Shown: piece after piece, positions 16,051 through 24,976 of the stretch
Layout of the letters: each line of letters begins with the position of its first letter
Numbering within the stretch: position 1 is the first letter of the stretch
Assembly: GCF_036237275.1 (NCBI RefSeq)
Contig: NZ_CP108352.1
Coordinates: forward strand, 5,518,001 to 5,582,000
Direction of reading: 5' to 3'
Source of the DNA: Streptomyces sp. NBC_01353
GTDB lineage: Bacteria > Actinomycetota > Actinomycetes > Streptomycetales > Streptomycetaceae
DNA: 64,000 nt
Notes under the pieces: generated by a model
Database searches by the model: none
The model's input: the letters and a program-made list of their open reading frames with translations, nothing else
What the model was told of the DNA's origin: nothing
Made by a program: the position numbers and the translations under genes

Positions 16051-17670
16051 ATGTCTGTGAGACAGCGCAGAACGCTTCCCCGTGTGCTCGGCGCCCTGCT
16101 GCTCCTTGCGGCGGCCGGCATCTCCTGTGTCGGAGCCGCCCCCACCGCCCACTCCGCCGCCGAACCCGCGCTGCGACCGCTGGGCAGGGTCGTCCCCGCC
16201 CCCGCCTCCGTGGCGCCCGGCGGACGGCCGTACACGATCAACGCCTCCACCCGTATCCGCGTCGACAAGGACTCCCGCGAGTCCCGCGCCGTCGCCGACT
16301 ACCTCGCCGGGCTCCTCCGCCCCTCGACCGGCCACGCGCTGCCCGTCGTCGACGAGAACGCGGCGGCGGGCGGCATCCGGCTCCGCCTCACCAGGGACGC
16401 CGCGCTCGGCGACGAGGGCTACCTGTTGCAGTCGACCCGCAGCGGCATCACCCTCACGGCCCACCGCCCCACCGGCCTCTTCCGGGGCGTCCAGACGCTG
16501 CGCCAGCAGCTCCCGGCGGCCGTGGAGAAGCGCACGGTGCAGCCCGGGCCCTGGCAGGTCGCGGGCGGCACCATCACCGACACCCCGCGTTACGCCTACC
16601 GGGGGGCGATGCTCGACGTCTCCCGTCACTTCTTCACGGTCGAGCAGGTCAAGCGCTACATCGATCAGCTCGCCCTCTACAAGATCAACAAGCTGCATCT
16701 GCATCTCTCCGACGACCAGGGCTGGCGCATCGCCATCGACTCCTGGCCCCGGCTCGCCACCTACGGCGGCTCCACCCAGGTCGGCGGCGGCCCCGGCGGC
16801 TACTACACCAAGGACGACTACAAGGAGATCGTCCGCTACGCCGCCTCCCGCCACCAGGAGGTCGTCCCCGAGATCGACCTGCCCGGACACACCAACGCCG
16901 CACTCGCCTCGTACGCCGAGCTGAACTGCAACGGCGTCGCCCCGCCGCTCTACACCGGCACCAACGTGGGCTTCAGCTCCCTGTGCGTGCCGAAGGAGGT
17001 CACGTACGACTTCGTGGACGACGTGATCCGCGAGCTCGCCGCGCTGACCCCCGGGAAGTACCTCCACATCGGCGGCGACGAGGCGCACTCCACGCCCCAC
17101 GCGGACTACGTCGCCTTCATGGACAGGGTCCAGCCGGTCGTCGCCAAGTACGGCAAGACCGTCGTCGGCTGGCACCAGCTGACCGGCGCCACGCCGGCCA
17201 AGGGCGCCCTCGCGCAGTACTGGGGACTCGACCGCACCAGCGCGGCGGAGAAGGAGCAGGTCGCGGCGGCGGCGCGGAACGGCACCGGGCTGATCCTCTC
17301 GCCCGCCGACCGGGTCTACCTCGACATGAAGTACACGAAGGACACCAAGCTGGGCCTCGCCTGGGCCGGCTACGTCGAGGTGCAGCGGTCCTACGACTGG
17401 AACCCGGCGGCCTATCTGCCGGGCGCGCCGGAGGCGGCCGTGAAGGGTGTCGAGGCGCCGCTGTGGACGGAGACCATCTCCACGGACGCCCACGTCGACC
17501 AGATGGCGTTCCCGCGCCTGCCGGGCGTGGCGGAGCTGGGCTGGTCCCCGGCGGCGACGCACGACTGGGAGCAGTACAAGGCGCGGCTCGCGGAGCAGGG
17601 TCCGCGGTTCGAGGCCCTGGGTATCGACTACTACCGCTCGCCGCAGGTTCCCTGGCCCGCGGCCGAGTAG
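16051..17670 (+). CDS. secreted beta-N-acetylhexosaminidase, GH20
   Basis: A 539-residue exported enzyme that removes terminal GlcNAc or GalNAc from chitooligosaccharides. The signal peptide is about 38 residues (ends near AHSA). A GH20b alpha/beta domain (about 45-165) precedes the TIM barrel beginning YRGAMLDVSRHFF. The catalytic pair lies in HIGGDEAH: D343 positions the substrate acetamido group and E344 is the acid. Barrel motifs KLHLHLSDDQGWR and VPEIDLPGHT are intact. ATG at 16051 has GAAAGGGA upstream. An imperfect lipobox-like GISC is present, but simple secretion is more likely. The dre-like site upstream predicts induction by chitin products; the role complements the GH18 chitinase and the GH3 enzyme in this window. 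Confidence 0.94.
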   Translation: MSVRQRRTLPRVLGALLLLAAAGISCVGAAPTAHSAAEPALRPLGRVVPAPASVAPGGRPYTINASTRIRVDKDSRESRAVADYLAGLLRPSTGHALPVVDENAAAGGIRLRLTRDAALGDEGYLLQSTRSGITLTAHRPTGLFRGVQTLRQQLPAAVEKRTVQPGPWQVAGGTITDTPRYAYRGAMLDVSRHFFTVEQVKRYIDQLALYKINKLHLHLSDDQGWRIAIDSWPRLATYGGSTQVGGGPGGYYTKDDYKEIVRYAASRHQEVVPEIDLPGHTNAALASYAELNCNGVAPPLYTGTNVGFSSLCVPKEVTYDFVDDVIRELAALTPGKYLHIGGDEAHSTPHADYVAFMDRVQPVVAKYGKTVVGWHQLTGATPAKGALAQYWGLDRTSAAEKEQVAAAARNGTGLILSPADRVYLDMKYTKDTKLGLAWAGYVEVQRSYDWNPAAYLPGAPEAAVKGVEAPLWTETISTDAHVDQMAFPRLPGVAELGWSPAATHDWEQYKARLAEQGPRFEALGIDYYRSPQVPWPAAE

Positions 17671-17676
17671 AACGAA

Positions 17677-17717
17677 GCGCGGGCCCGGCGGAGGACCGTA
17701 CTCCGCCGGGCCCGCGC
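17677..17717. terminator. bidirectional terminator between GH20 and desD
   Basis: A perfect 17 bp inverted repeat (GCGCGGGCCCGGCGGAG and complement) with a 7-base loop lies 7 bp after the GH20 stop codon and 6 bp beyond the desD stop codon. Confidence 0.85.
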
Positions 17718-17722
17718 CGGTC

Positions 17723-19495
17723 TCAACGGGTGAACCGCGCGATCGGGTTCACCAGGTCGCCGACGAGCTGGAGCGCCGCCGACGGATCCGCCAGGTCCAC
17801 CATCTGCTTGTTGTTGCGCAGCTGGAGGCGGTTGAGGGCGGAGAGCGCGAAGGTCTCCGCGAACATGTCGTACTGCGCGAACTTCTCCGCCAGCTCCGGC
17901 TTCGACTCCTGGTAGCCGCGCACGCACTCCGCGACCGTCCGCCAGAACTCGTCCTCGTCGAGCACGCCCTCCGCCGCCAGCGTCGACGCGAGGAAGCGGA
18001 AGAAGCAGTCGAAGACGTCCGTGAAGATCGACAGCAGCTTCATGTCCTCGGGGACCTCGGCGCGGACCCTCTCCACCGCCGGCGGCAGGACCGCGGCCGG
18101 GTCCATCACGCAGATCTCCTCGGCGATGTCCTTGAAGATCGCGCGGGAGACCGCGCCCCGCTCGTCGAGGGCCAGGATCACGTTCTCGCCGTGCGGCATG
18201 TAGACCAGGTCGTACGCGTAGAAGCTGTGCAGCACCGGCAGCAGGTACGCGTCCAGGTAGCCGCGCAGCCACTGCGTCGGCGCCAGGCCCGAGTCCTTGA
18301 TGAGGGCCCCGGCGAACGACGCGCCCGCGTGGTCGACGTGGAGCAGCGAGGCCATCGTCGCGAGCCGCTCGCCCGGTGCCAGCGAGGCCACCGGCGACTC
18401 GCGCCAGAGCGCGGCGAGCATCTTGCGGTACGGCGAGTAGCGGTCGGTGGCGGCCTCGTACTCCAGGTGCCGGTAGCCGACGGCCGCCCGCTCGCGGATG
18501 ATCGAGAAGCGGGCCGCCTGGAGGACGGAGTCGGCCTCGATCAGCCCCGCCAGCCAGTCGTTGATCGCCGGGGTCGCCTCCATGTACGCGGCCGAGAGCC
18601 CGCGCATGAAGCCCATGTTGAGGACCGACAGCGCCGTCTTGACGTAGTGCTTGGCCGGGTCGGAGGAGTTGAAGAAGGTACGGATCGACTGCTGGGCCAG
18701 GTAGCCGTCGTCGCCCTCGCCCAGATAGACCAGGCGCTCCTGGGCGATCTCGGCGGCGAAGGTGACCGACAGCTTGTTCCACCACTGCCAGGGGTGGGCC
18801 GGCATCAGCAGGTAGTCCGCCAGGTCCAGGCCGCGCTCGGCGAGGATCTCGGCGAACCCGTCGACGGTCTTGTCGCCCAGCTCGGCGCGGATGAACGCGT
18901 CGTACTCGATGCCCGCGCCGGCCGTGAAGGTGGTGCGGTCGTGGCGGGCGGCCAGCCAGATCAGGTGGATCTCGCCGGCGGCCTCGGGGGCGTACGCGCG
19001 GTACTCGTCCACGCCGAAGCCGAGCCGGCCGTTGTTGGCGACGAAGCAGGGGTGACCCTCGGTCATCCCGGTCTCGATCGCCTGGAAGTCCGCACGCGCC
19101 AGCTCGGCGGCGGTGACCTGCGGCTTGGTCGACTTGTACGCCGTACCCGCCAGGGTGGAGGAGATCTCCTCCAGGTAGACCGGCAGGATCTCGTCGCTCA
19201 GGCCCAGCGAGCCGCGCAGCTCGGTGATGAACGTGAGGGCGTCGAGCGGGAGCCGCTCCTCGCCGCGGTGGCGGCTGATGGAGTCGGGGTGGACGTGCCA
19301 GTGGTCGAGCGCGAAGCGGTCGGCGGTGAAGCGGTACTCGGTCGCGCCGTCGTCGCCGAGGACCTTGTAGCGGCTCTCTCCCAGCTCCTGCGGGTTGAGG
19401 AGACGCTCGTGGGCGAACTCGGCGAGACCCTTGCGGATCAGCGCGCGGTTGGCGTCCGCCCAGCGGGCGGGGGTCAGGTGGGCGACGGGGTTCAT
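17723..19495 (-). CDS. desD: desferrioxamine synthetase DesD (NIS synthetase)
   Basis: A 590-residue IucA/IucC-family, ATP-dependent synthetase that joins and cyclises N-hydroxy-N-succinylcadaverine units into desferrioxamine E or the linear B form. Family motifs are present: STKPQVTAAE (about 121-130, nucleotide-binding region), HPWQWWNK (about 235-242), RTFFNSSDP (about 271) and MPHGENVILAL (about 433-443), with the FhuF-like C-terminal part after 460. It is the last gene of desABCD; its ATG overlaps the desC stop by 4 bp, so translation is coupled. Control is through the iron box at 22771-22789. Confidence 0.95.
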   Translation of the reverse strand: MNPVAHLTPARWADANRALIRKGLAEFAHERLLNPQELGESRYKVLGDDGATEYRFTADRFALDHWHVHPDSISRHRGEERLPLDALTFITELRGSLGLSDEILPVYLEEISSTLAGTAYKSTKPQVTAAELARADFQAIETGMTEGHPCFVANNGRLGFGVDEYRAYAPEAAGEIHLIWLAARHDRTTFTAGAGIEYDAFIRAELGDKTVDGFAEILAERGLDLADYLLMPAHPWQWWNKLSVTFAAEIAQERLVYLGEGDDGYLAQQSIRTFFNSSDPAKHYVKTALSVLNMGFMRGLSAAYMEATPAINDWLAGLIEADSVLQAARFSIIRERAAVGYRHLEYEAATDRYSPYRKMLAALWRESPVASLAPGERLATMASLLHVDHAGASFAGALIKDSGLAPTQWLRGYLDAYLLPVLHSFYAYDLVYMPHGENVILALDERGAVSRAIFKDIAEEICVMDPAAVLPPAVERVRAEVPEDMKLLSIFTDVFDCFFRFLASTLAAEGVLDEDEFWRTVAECVRGYQESKPELAEKFAQYDMFAETFALSALNRLQLRNNKQMVDLADPSAALQLVGDLVNPIARFTR

Positions 19496-20022
19496 ATGGT
19501 GACTCCCACGGCGGTCTCGAACTGCGCTCGGGTGCAGAAGCTCAGCAGGGCCTGCTTCTCCGGCTTCTGGATCTCCCGCTCCGGCACGAAGCCGACGGCC
19601 TCGTTGAGCGCGTGGACGGCGGTGTTGCCGACGTCCGGCTCGACGACGACCCGCTCGGTCGCCGGGTCGGCGAAGAGCTCGGCCATCACGGCGGTGATGA
19701 CCGTCCGGGTGAAGCCGCGCACGGGGGTGTCGGTGGGCGCCACGAGGAAGTGCATGCCGACGTCGCCCGGGAGCGGCTCGTACAGGCCGACCAGTTCGAC
19801 GTACCGGGGGTCGTACCGCTCCATCAGGAAGACGGGCTTCTCGTCCACCAGGCCGATGAAGGCGTCGTGGTGCGGGTGGGCGGCTATCGCCATGTACTCG
19901 CGCTCGACGTCCTCGAGCTTCGCGTCCTGCATCATCCAGAAGGCGGCTTTGGGGTGAGTGACCCAGGGGTGGATCAGCTCGGCGTCCCTGAGGGGATCGT
20001 AGGGACGGATGCGAACGGTCAT
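19492..20022 (-). CDS. desC: N-hydroxycadaverine acyltransferase DesC
   Basis: A 176-residue GNAT-fold acyltransferase of the IucB/RhbD type that adds succinyl (or acetyl) from CoA to N-hydroxycadaverine. Characteristic residues include [14 protein letters not shown] (about 18-31), [22 protein letters not shown] (about 51-72) and [18 protein letters not shown] near 148-165, where the CoA pyrophosphate loop and an active-site His/Asp are expected. The first part of the open frame (to 21165) is a shadow of desB; the ATG at 20022 overlaps the desB stop by 4 bp. Confidence 0.93.
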   Translation of the reverse strand: MTVRIRPYDPLRDAELIHPWVTHPKAAFWMMQDAKLEDVEREYMAIAAHPHHDAFIGLVDEKPVFLMERYDPRYVELVGLYEPLPGDVGMHFLVAPTDTPVRGFTRTVITAVMAELFADPATERVVVEPDVGNTAVHALNEAVGFVPEREIQKPEKQALLSFCTRAQFETAVGVTI

Positions 20023-21302
20023 ACCGCGAACTCCTGGAAAGCGATGGTCTTCTCGACGGGGTAGTAGTCGGAGCCCAGCATGGCGCCGATGATGTACGCG
20101 TTGCGGTACGCCCCCATGCCCAGGTCGGGCGAGGTGATGGAGTGCGTGTGCACGGCGGCGTTCTGCAGGAAGACGCCGCGGCCCGTCGTGTCGATCGAGT
20201 AGTTGCGGGCCACGTCGAAGCGGCCCTGTCCGTCCCACTTGAGGCGGTCCTTGACCGGCTCGAGGAAGGCGGGGACGGCGTACTTGTAGCCGGTGGCGAG
20301 GATCAGGCCCTCGGTCTCGACCGTGAAGTCCTTCTCCTGCTCCTCCTGGTGGAAGCCGAGCGTGTACGTGCCGCTCGTGTCGTCGTACGCGGCGGAGTGC
20401 AGCGCCGAGTTGGTCAGCAGGCGCGTGGGGACCGGGCCGGCCAGGTTCTTCTGGTAGAGCAGGTCGAAGATCGCGTCGATCAGCTCGCCGTCGATGCCCT
20501 TGAACAGGTTCTTCTGCTGGGTCTCCAGGCGGTACCGGGTCTGCTCGGGCAGCGCGTGGAAGTAGTCCACGTACTCGGGCGAGGTCATCTCCAGCGTGAG
20601 CTTGGTGTACTCCAGCGGGAAGAAGCGCGGGGAGCGGGTCACCCAGTTGAGCTTGTAGCCGTGGACGTCGATCTCGGAGAGGAGGTCGTAGTAGATCTCC
20701 GCCGCGCTCTGGCCGCTGCCGACCAGGGTGATCGACTTCTTCTTCTGGAGCTCCTCCTTGTTCTGGAGGTAGCGCGAATTGTGGATCAGGTCGCCGCCGA
20801 GGCCCTGGCAGGAGTCGGGGACGTACGGAGGGGTGCCGGTGCCGAGCACGATCCGGCGGGCGCGGAACGTCTCTCCGGCCTCGGTCGCCACCACGTACTC
20901 CTCGCCCGCCTCGTCGTACGAGACGGAGGCGACGGTGGTGGAGAAGCGGAGGGAGGAGAGCTTCGCGGCGGCCCAGCGGCAGTAGTCGTTGTACTCGGTG
21001 CGCAGCGGGTAGAAGTTCTCGCGGATGTAGAAGGAGTAGAGCCGGCCCTTCTCCTTCAGATAGCTGAGGAAGGAGTACGGGGAGGTCGGGTCGGCGAGCG
21101 TGACCAGGTCCGACATGAACGGAGTCTGGAGGTGGGCGCCTTCGAGGAACATCCCCGAGTGCCACTCGAAGTCCGGCTTGGACTCCAGGAAGACGCCGTT
21201 CAGCTCGTCGATGGGCTCGGTCAGGCAGGCGAGGCCGAGGTTGAACGGACCGAGCCCGATGCCGATGAAGTCGTACGTGTCGGGGGTATCAGGCGTGGAC
21301 AA
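20019..21302 (-). CDS. desB: cadaverine N-hydroxylase DesB
   Basis: A 427-residue flavin-dependent N-hydroxylating monooxygenase of the lysine/ornithine hydroxylase family, converting cadaverine to N-hydroxycadaverine with NADPH and oxygen. The FAD-binding GxGxxN motif is [12 protein letters not shown] (about 14-25), the NADPH loop is [10 protein letters not shown] (about 193-202), and the C-terminal LATGYKY motif is near 335. The length is normal. It overlaps desA by 14 bp and desC by 4 bp. Confidence 0.95.
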   Translation of the reverse strand: MSTPDTPDTYDFIGIGLGPFNLGLACLTEPIDELNGVFLESKPDFEWHSGMFLEGAHLQTPFMSDLVTLADPTSPYSFLSYLKEKGRLYSFYIRENFYPLRTEYNDYCRWAAAKLSSLRFSTTVASVSYDEAGEEYVVATEAGETFRARRIVLGTGTPPYVPDSCQGLGGDLIHNSRYLQNKEELQKKKSITLVGSGQSAAEIYYDLLSEIDVHGYKLNWVTRSPRFFPLEYTKLTLEMTSPEYVDYFHALPEQTRYRLETQQKNLFKGIDGELIDAIFDLLYQKNLAGPVPTRLLTNSALHSAAYDDTSGTYTLGFHQEEQEKDFTVETEGLILATGYKYAVPAFLEPVKDRLKWDGQGRFDVARNYSIDTTGRGVFLQNAAVHTHSITSPDLGMGAYRNAYIIGAMLGSDYYPVEKTIAFQEFAV

Positions 21303-22728
21303 GGGTCTCTCCCAGGTACTGCTCGGCGTGGCCGGCTATCAGATCGAGGACGGCGGCGATGTCCGACAGGGTCGTCTCGGGGTTGAGCAAGGTGAACTTC
21401 AGGTACTGGCGGCCGTCGACCTTGGTCCCGGCGACGACGGCCTCGCCGGAGGCGAAGAGCGCCTTGCGGGCGTAGAGGTTGGCGCGGTCGATGTCCGCGG
21501 GCGAGGTGACGGCCTCGGGGATGTAGCGGTAGACGAGCGTGGACAGCTGCGGCTGGACGACCACGTCGTAGCGCGGGTCGGCGGCGAGCAGCTCGAACCC
21601 GGCCGCAGCCAGGTCGCAGACCTCGTCGAAGAGCTCGCCGACACCGTCGGCGCCCATCACGCGCAGGGTCATCCACAGCTTGAGCGCATCGAAGCGGCGG
21701 GTGGTCTGGAGGGACTTGTCCACCTGGTTGGGAATCTGCTCCGCGATCGTGCGACGCGGGTTGAGGTAGTCCGCGTGGTACGTGGCGTGGCGCAGCGTCG
21801 CTCCGTCCCGGACCAGCACGGCGGAGGAACTCACCGGCTGGAAGAAGGACTTGTGGTAGTCGACGGTGACCGAGTCCGCGTGCTCGATGCCGTCCAGCAG
21901 GTGGCGGCGGGTGAGCGAGGCGAGGAGTCCGCAGCCGTAGGCCGCGTCGACGTGCATCCAGGCGCCGTACTCGTCGGCCAGGGCGGCGATCTCGGGCAGC
22001 GGGTCGATGGAGCCGAAGTCGGTGGTGCCGGCGGTGGCGACGATCGCCATCGGGGTCAGCCCCTCGGCGCGGCAGGCCTCCAGCTCGGCGGCGAGGACGA
22101 CGGACTGCATCCGCTTGTTGCGGTCGACCGGGATGGAGATGACGGCGTTGGCGCCGAGGCCGAGAAGGGTGGCCGACTTCTGGACGCTGAAGTGGCTGCA
22201 CTCGGAGGAGAAGATCCGGAGTTTCGCCAGGTCCCTCGTCTTGGCCTCCTCGCGGGCGAGCAGGAGCGCCTGGAGGTTGGACTGCGTACCGCCGCTGGTG
22301 AACACGCCGTCGGCGGCCGGGCCGAGGCCGATGCGGCCGCAGGTCCAGTCGATGAGCTTGCGCTCGATGAGGGTGCCGCCCGCGCTCTGGTCCCAGGTGT
22401 CGAGCGAGGAGTTGACCGCCGAGAGGACGGCCTCGCCGAGGACGGCGGGGATCACGACCGGGCAGTTGAGGTGGCCCAGGTAGCGCGGGTGGTGGAAGTA
22501 GACGGCGTCGCGGAGGTAGACGCTCTCGAGCTCGTCCAGAGCGGCGGACGAGTTGCCGAGCGGCTTGTCGAGGTCGACGGCGTCGACGGTGGGAGCCAGC
22601 TCGGCGGGGGTCACGCCGGTGAACGGGCGACGCGTCGTGGCGAGTTTGTCCGCCACCCGCTCGACTCCTTCGGTGACGGAGCGTCGGTAGCTCTCCGCCG
22701 TGGCGTCGTTGAGCAGGTGCGAGCGCAT
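21289..22728 (-). CDS. desA: lysine decarboxylase DesA
   Basis: A 479-residue PLP-dependent group II decarboxylase (aspartate-aminotransferase fold) producing cadaverine from lysine, the first committed step to desferrioxamine. PLP-binding features are [18 protein letters not shown], the Asp of WMHVDAAYG and the Schiff-base lysine K293 in [11 protein letters not shown]. It is first in desABCD; start ATG at 22728 follows GGGAGGACC. The iron box 43-61 bp upstream overlaps the likely promoter, so iron represses the whole operon. Confidence 0.95.
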   Translation of the reverse strand: MRSHLLNDATAESYRRSVTEGVERVADKLATTRRPFTGVTPAELAPTVDAVDLDKPLGNSSAALDELESVYLRDAVYFHHPRYLGHLNCPVVIPAVLGEAVLSAVNSSLDTWDQSAGGTLIERKLIDWTCGRIGLGPAADGVFTSGGTQSNLQALLLAREEAKTRDLAKLRIFSSECSHFSVQKSATLLGLGANAVISIPVDRNKRMQSVVLAAELEACRAEGLTPMAIVATAGTTDFGSIDPLPEIAALADEYGAWMHVDAAYGCGLLASLTRRHLLDGIEHADSVTVDYHKSFFQPVSSSAVLVRDGATLRHATYHADYLNPRRTIAEQIPNQVDKSLQTTRRFDALKLWMTLRVMGADGVGELFDEVCDLAAAGFELLAADPRYDVVVQPQLSTLVYRYIPEAVTSPADIDRANLYARKALFASGEAVVAGTKVDGRQYLKFTLLNPETTLSDIAAVLDLIAGHAEQYLGETLVHA

Positions 22729-22770
22729 GTGGGGGGTCCTCCCGGGGACGGGAACTCGATCAGTTCGAAG

Positions 22771-22789
22771 TAAGGTTAGCCTAACCTAA
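22771..22789 (-). promoter_or_regulatory. iron box (DmdR/DtxR-type operator) of desABCD
   Basis: TAAGGTTAGCCTAACCTAA is a near-perfect 19 bp palindrome matching the streptomycete iron-box consensus. It lies upstream of desA and should bind the iron-dependent repressor DmdR1. Confidence 0.93.
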
Positions 22790-22803
22790 TTTTGGCGCGA
22801 AAT

Positions 22804-22833
22804 GACCCCCCATCCATGACGTGATGGGGGGTC
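22804..22833 (-). terminator. hairpin terminator after desF
   Basis: Perfect 11 bp arms GACCCCCCATC and GATGGGGGGTC with an 8-base loop lie between desF and the desA promoter. Confidence 0.75.
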
Positions 22834-22856
22834 GTTCTGTGCGAAAGGGGAGGCGG

Positions 22857-23708
22857 TTACGCGTCGTCCTGCGTCTCGTCCGGCACCTCACGCAGGGCGT
22901 CCTCGGACAGCCCCTTGCGCCAGTAGCCGACGAACGTCACGCGCCGGCGGTCGAGTTCACGCTCCCGCACGAAGTGGCGGCGCAGCGCCTTCACCGCCCC
23001 GGACTCGCCTGCGATCCAGACGTAGGGAGCCCGGCCCGGCAGCTCGGCGGCGCGCACCGCGTCCACACCGGAGGGCGCGCCCTCCTCGCGAATCAGCCAT
23101 GTGACGGTGGCGTCGGCCTGCGTCGCCAGCTCCAGGCGGTCGCCGGAGTAGGGGACTTCGAGATAGACGTGGGCGCGGGTTTCGGCCGGCAGCCACTCCA
23201 GGATCGCCGAGGCGGCCGGAAGGGCCGTCTCGTCCGCCCAGATGAGTACGGAGTCGGCGTCGTCCGGCAGTTGGAAGCGGACACCGGTGTTGGCCGGAAT
23301 CGCGGGACCGAGAACGACCACCCGGTCACCGGGCTCGGCACGCTGCGCCCAGCGACAGGCGGGGCCGCCGTCCTCGTGCAGCGCGAAGTCGATGTCGACC
23401 TCGTTCCGCGGCTCCGTGCGCTGCTCCCGGACGGTGTACGAGCGCATCACGGCCCGTTCGTCGTCCGGCATCGCACGCCAGGCGCCGAGGATCGCGTACA
23501 TGTCGGGGTTGTCCAGCGGCGGCAGGACGGGGGCCTCCTGGCCGGGGTGCGGCAGGAAGAGGGAGAGCGACTGGTCGCGTCCGCCGGAGGCGAAGGACGT
23601 GAGGTCCTCTCCCGTGAAGGTGACCCGGACCAGGGACGGGCCGAGCCGCCTCGTCCGGTCGACCTGGAGGTTGAAGAACTGGAACGGGGCGGTCTCGGCG
23701 CTCGTCAT
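22857..23708 (-). CDS. desF: siderophore-interacting FAD-binding protein DesF
   Basis: A 283-residue cytoplasmic flavoprotein of the SIP/ViuB family that reduces ferric siderophore to release iron. The FAD motif RSYTVRE (about 88-94) sits at the end of the N-terminal barrel. The nucleotide-binding domain has WADETALPAASAILE (about 150-164) and ends with the family signature FVGYWRKGLSEDA (about 258-270). Only 4 bp separate it from desE, so the pair forms an operon of uptake (desE) and iron release (desF) under the iron box at 24814. Confidence 0.92.
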   Translation of the reverse strand: MTSAETAPFQFFNLQVDRTRRLGPSLVRVTFTGEDLTSFASGGRDQSLSLFLPHPGQEAPVLPPLDNPDMYAILGAWRAMPDDERAVMRSYTVREQRTEPRNEVDIDFALHEDGGPACRWAQRAEPGDRVVVLGPAIPANTGVRFQLPDDADSVLIWADETALPAASAILEWLPAETRAHVYLEVPYSGDRLELATQADATVTWLIREEGAPSGVDAVRAAELPGRAPYVWIAGESGAVKALRRHFVRERELDRRRVTFVGYWRKGLSEDALREVPDETQDDA

Positions 23709-23712
23709 GGGG

Positions 23713-24762
23713 TCAGGCCACCTTCTTCGCGTTCTCCAGCGCCTTCGCCAGGTCCTCCAGGAGCGGGGCGCACTTGGCGTAGGAGTAGATGGGCTCGGTC
23801 ACGCGCGGGAAGACCTGGCCGGCCTTGACGGCGGGCAGCGCGGCCCAGGTCGGCTTGGCCTTGAGGGCCTCTGGCTGCAGGGCCGAGGTGCGGTTGTCGA
23901 GCAGGATGACGTCGGCCTTGTACTTGTCGACGTTCTCCCAGCTCAGACCCTCGAACCAGCCGCCCTGGTCCAGCTTGTCGGGGACGATGATGTTGAGGCC
24001 CAGCTCCTGGAAGTAGAGCGTGTCGGTCGGCCGGACCGGGGTGGAGACGTAGAACAGGTCGGGGGAGCCGGAGCCGATCAGGACCTTGATGTCCTTCTTG
24101 CCCTTGGCGGCCTGGCGGACGCGCTCGGCGGCGGCCTCGAAGCGGGCCTTGTCGTCCAGGATCTGCTTGGTCTTCACATCGGCGCCCAGCGAGGCGGCGA
24201 GGTCGGCGTGGCGCTGGAGGACGGTCGGCATGGACTTGTCGGAGGCCCACAGGGCGACGCTCGGGGCGACCTTGAGGATCTTGTCCTTCTGCTCGGCCGG
24301 GACGTACCAGAGGTCGTTCTTCTCCCACATGTCCGTGATGAGGACATCGGGGTTGAGCTTGAGGTACTCCTCGATCTTGAACTCGCCCCAGACGTTGCCG
24401 ATGACCTTGACCTTGGCGATGTCGAGGTCGCCGGCCTGGACGTCCGGCTTCTTCTCCTTGGTCTTCGGGTCCTCGACGTAGGTCGGGCCGAAGACGCCCT
24501 TGACCTCGATGCCGAAGTCCTTGAGCGCGGCTGCCATACCGGTGAAGGCGACGATGTTCTTCGGGGTGGACTTCGCCTCGACGGCCGTGCCGCGGTCGTC
24601 GGTGAACTTCCACGGCCCGGCCTTCTCCGTGGCCTTGTCGGAGGAGCTGCCGCCCTTGGTCTCGGTACCGCAGGCGGCGAGCGCGGCGCCGAGCCCGAGG
24701 GCGCCGCCCGCTGCGAGCAGACCGCGGCGGGTGAGATGGGTGGCTCGGGCGTTGCTGGGCAT
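23713..24762 (-). CDS. desE: ferrioxamine-binding lipoprotein DesE
   Basis: A 349-residue substrate-binding protein of an iron-siderophore ABC importer. The signal carries LTRRGLLAAGG followed by lipobox LAAC (lipidated Cys near residue 31), a combination suggesting Tat-exported lipoprotein. Two lobes of the helical-backbone FhuD-like fold follow (PKNIVAFTGMAAAL; DVLITDMWEKNDLWYV). The start is ATG at 24762; the frame is open to 24870 but that would run through the iron box. No permease or ATPase genes are adjacent, so it must use one encoded elsewhere, as in S. coelicolor. Confidence 0.92.
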   Translation of the reverse strand: MPSNARATHLTRRGLLAAGGALGLGAALAACGTETKGGSSSDKATEKAGPWKFTDDRGTAVEAKSTPKNIVAFTGMAAALKDFGIEVKGVFGPTYVEDPKTKEKKPDVQAGDLDIAKVKVIGNVWGEFKIEEYLKLNPDVLITDMWEKNDLWYVPAEQKDKILKVAPSVALWASDKSMPTVLQRHADLAASLGADVKTKQILDDKARFEAAAERVRQAAKGKKDIKVLIGSGSPDLFYVSTPVRPTDTLYFQELGLNIIVPDKLDQGGWFEGLSWENVDKYKADVILLDNRTSALQPEALKAKPTWAALPAVKAGQVFPRVTEPIYSYAKCAPLLEDLAKALENAKKVA

Positions 24763-24813
24763 GGCGATGTCGCTTTCGGTACGTGCCGGAGTCGGCGCCT
24801 GGGCAATTCGGGG

Positions 24814-24832
24814 GAAGGTTAGCCTAACCTCA
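24814..24832 (-). promoter_or_regulatory. iron box of desEF
   Basis: AAGGTTAGCCTAACCT within this 19 bp window is the same palindrome as the desA box, 52 bp upstream of the desE start. One iron-responsive repressor should therefore coordinate synthesis and uptake. Confidence 0.92.
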
Positions 24833-24924
24833 TGTGGATCAGTAGAGGTGGGGACTGGGCTGTAGATCACATGCCAGCGGCATATGTGCGACCGCTGTGT
24901 CCGGCCGTGCCCGACCGCACGACG

Positions 24925-24956
24925 ACGCCCGTCACCCCGGGCGGGGTGACGGGCGT
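24925..24956 (-). terminator. hairpin terminator of the leucine degradation operon
   Basis: Perfect 14 bp arms ACGCCCGTCACCCC and GGGGTGACGGGCGT with a 4-base loop lie 20 bp after the acyl-CoA dehydrogenase stop codon. Confidence 0.85.
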
Positions 24957-24976
24957 TCGGCCGCTGGGTCCTCCGG

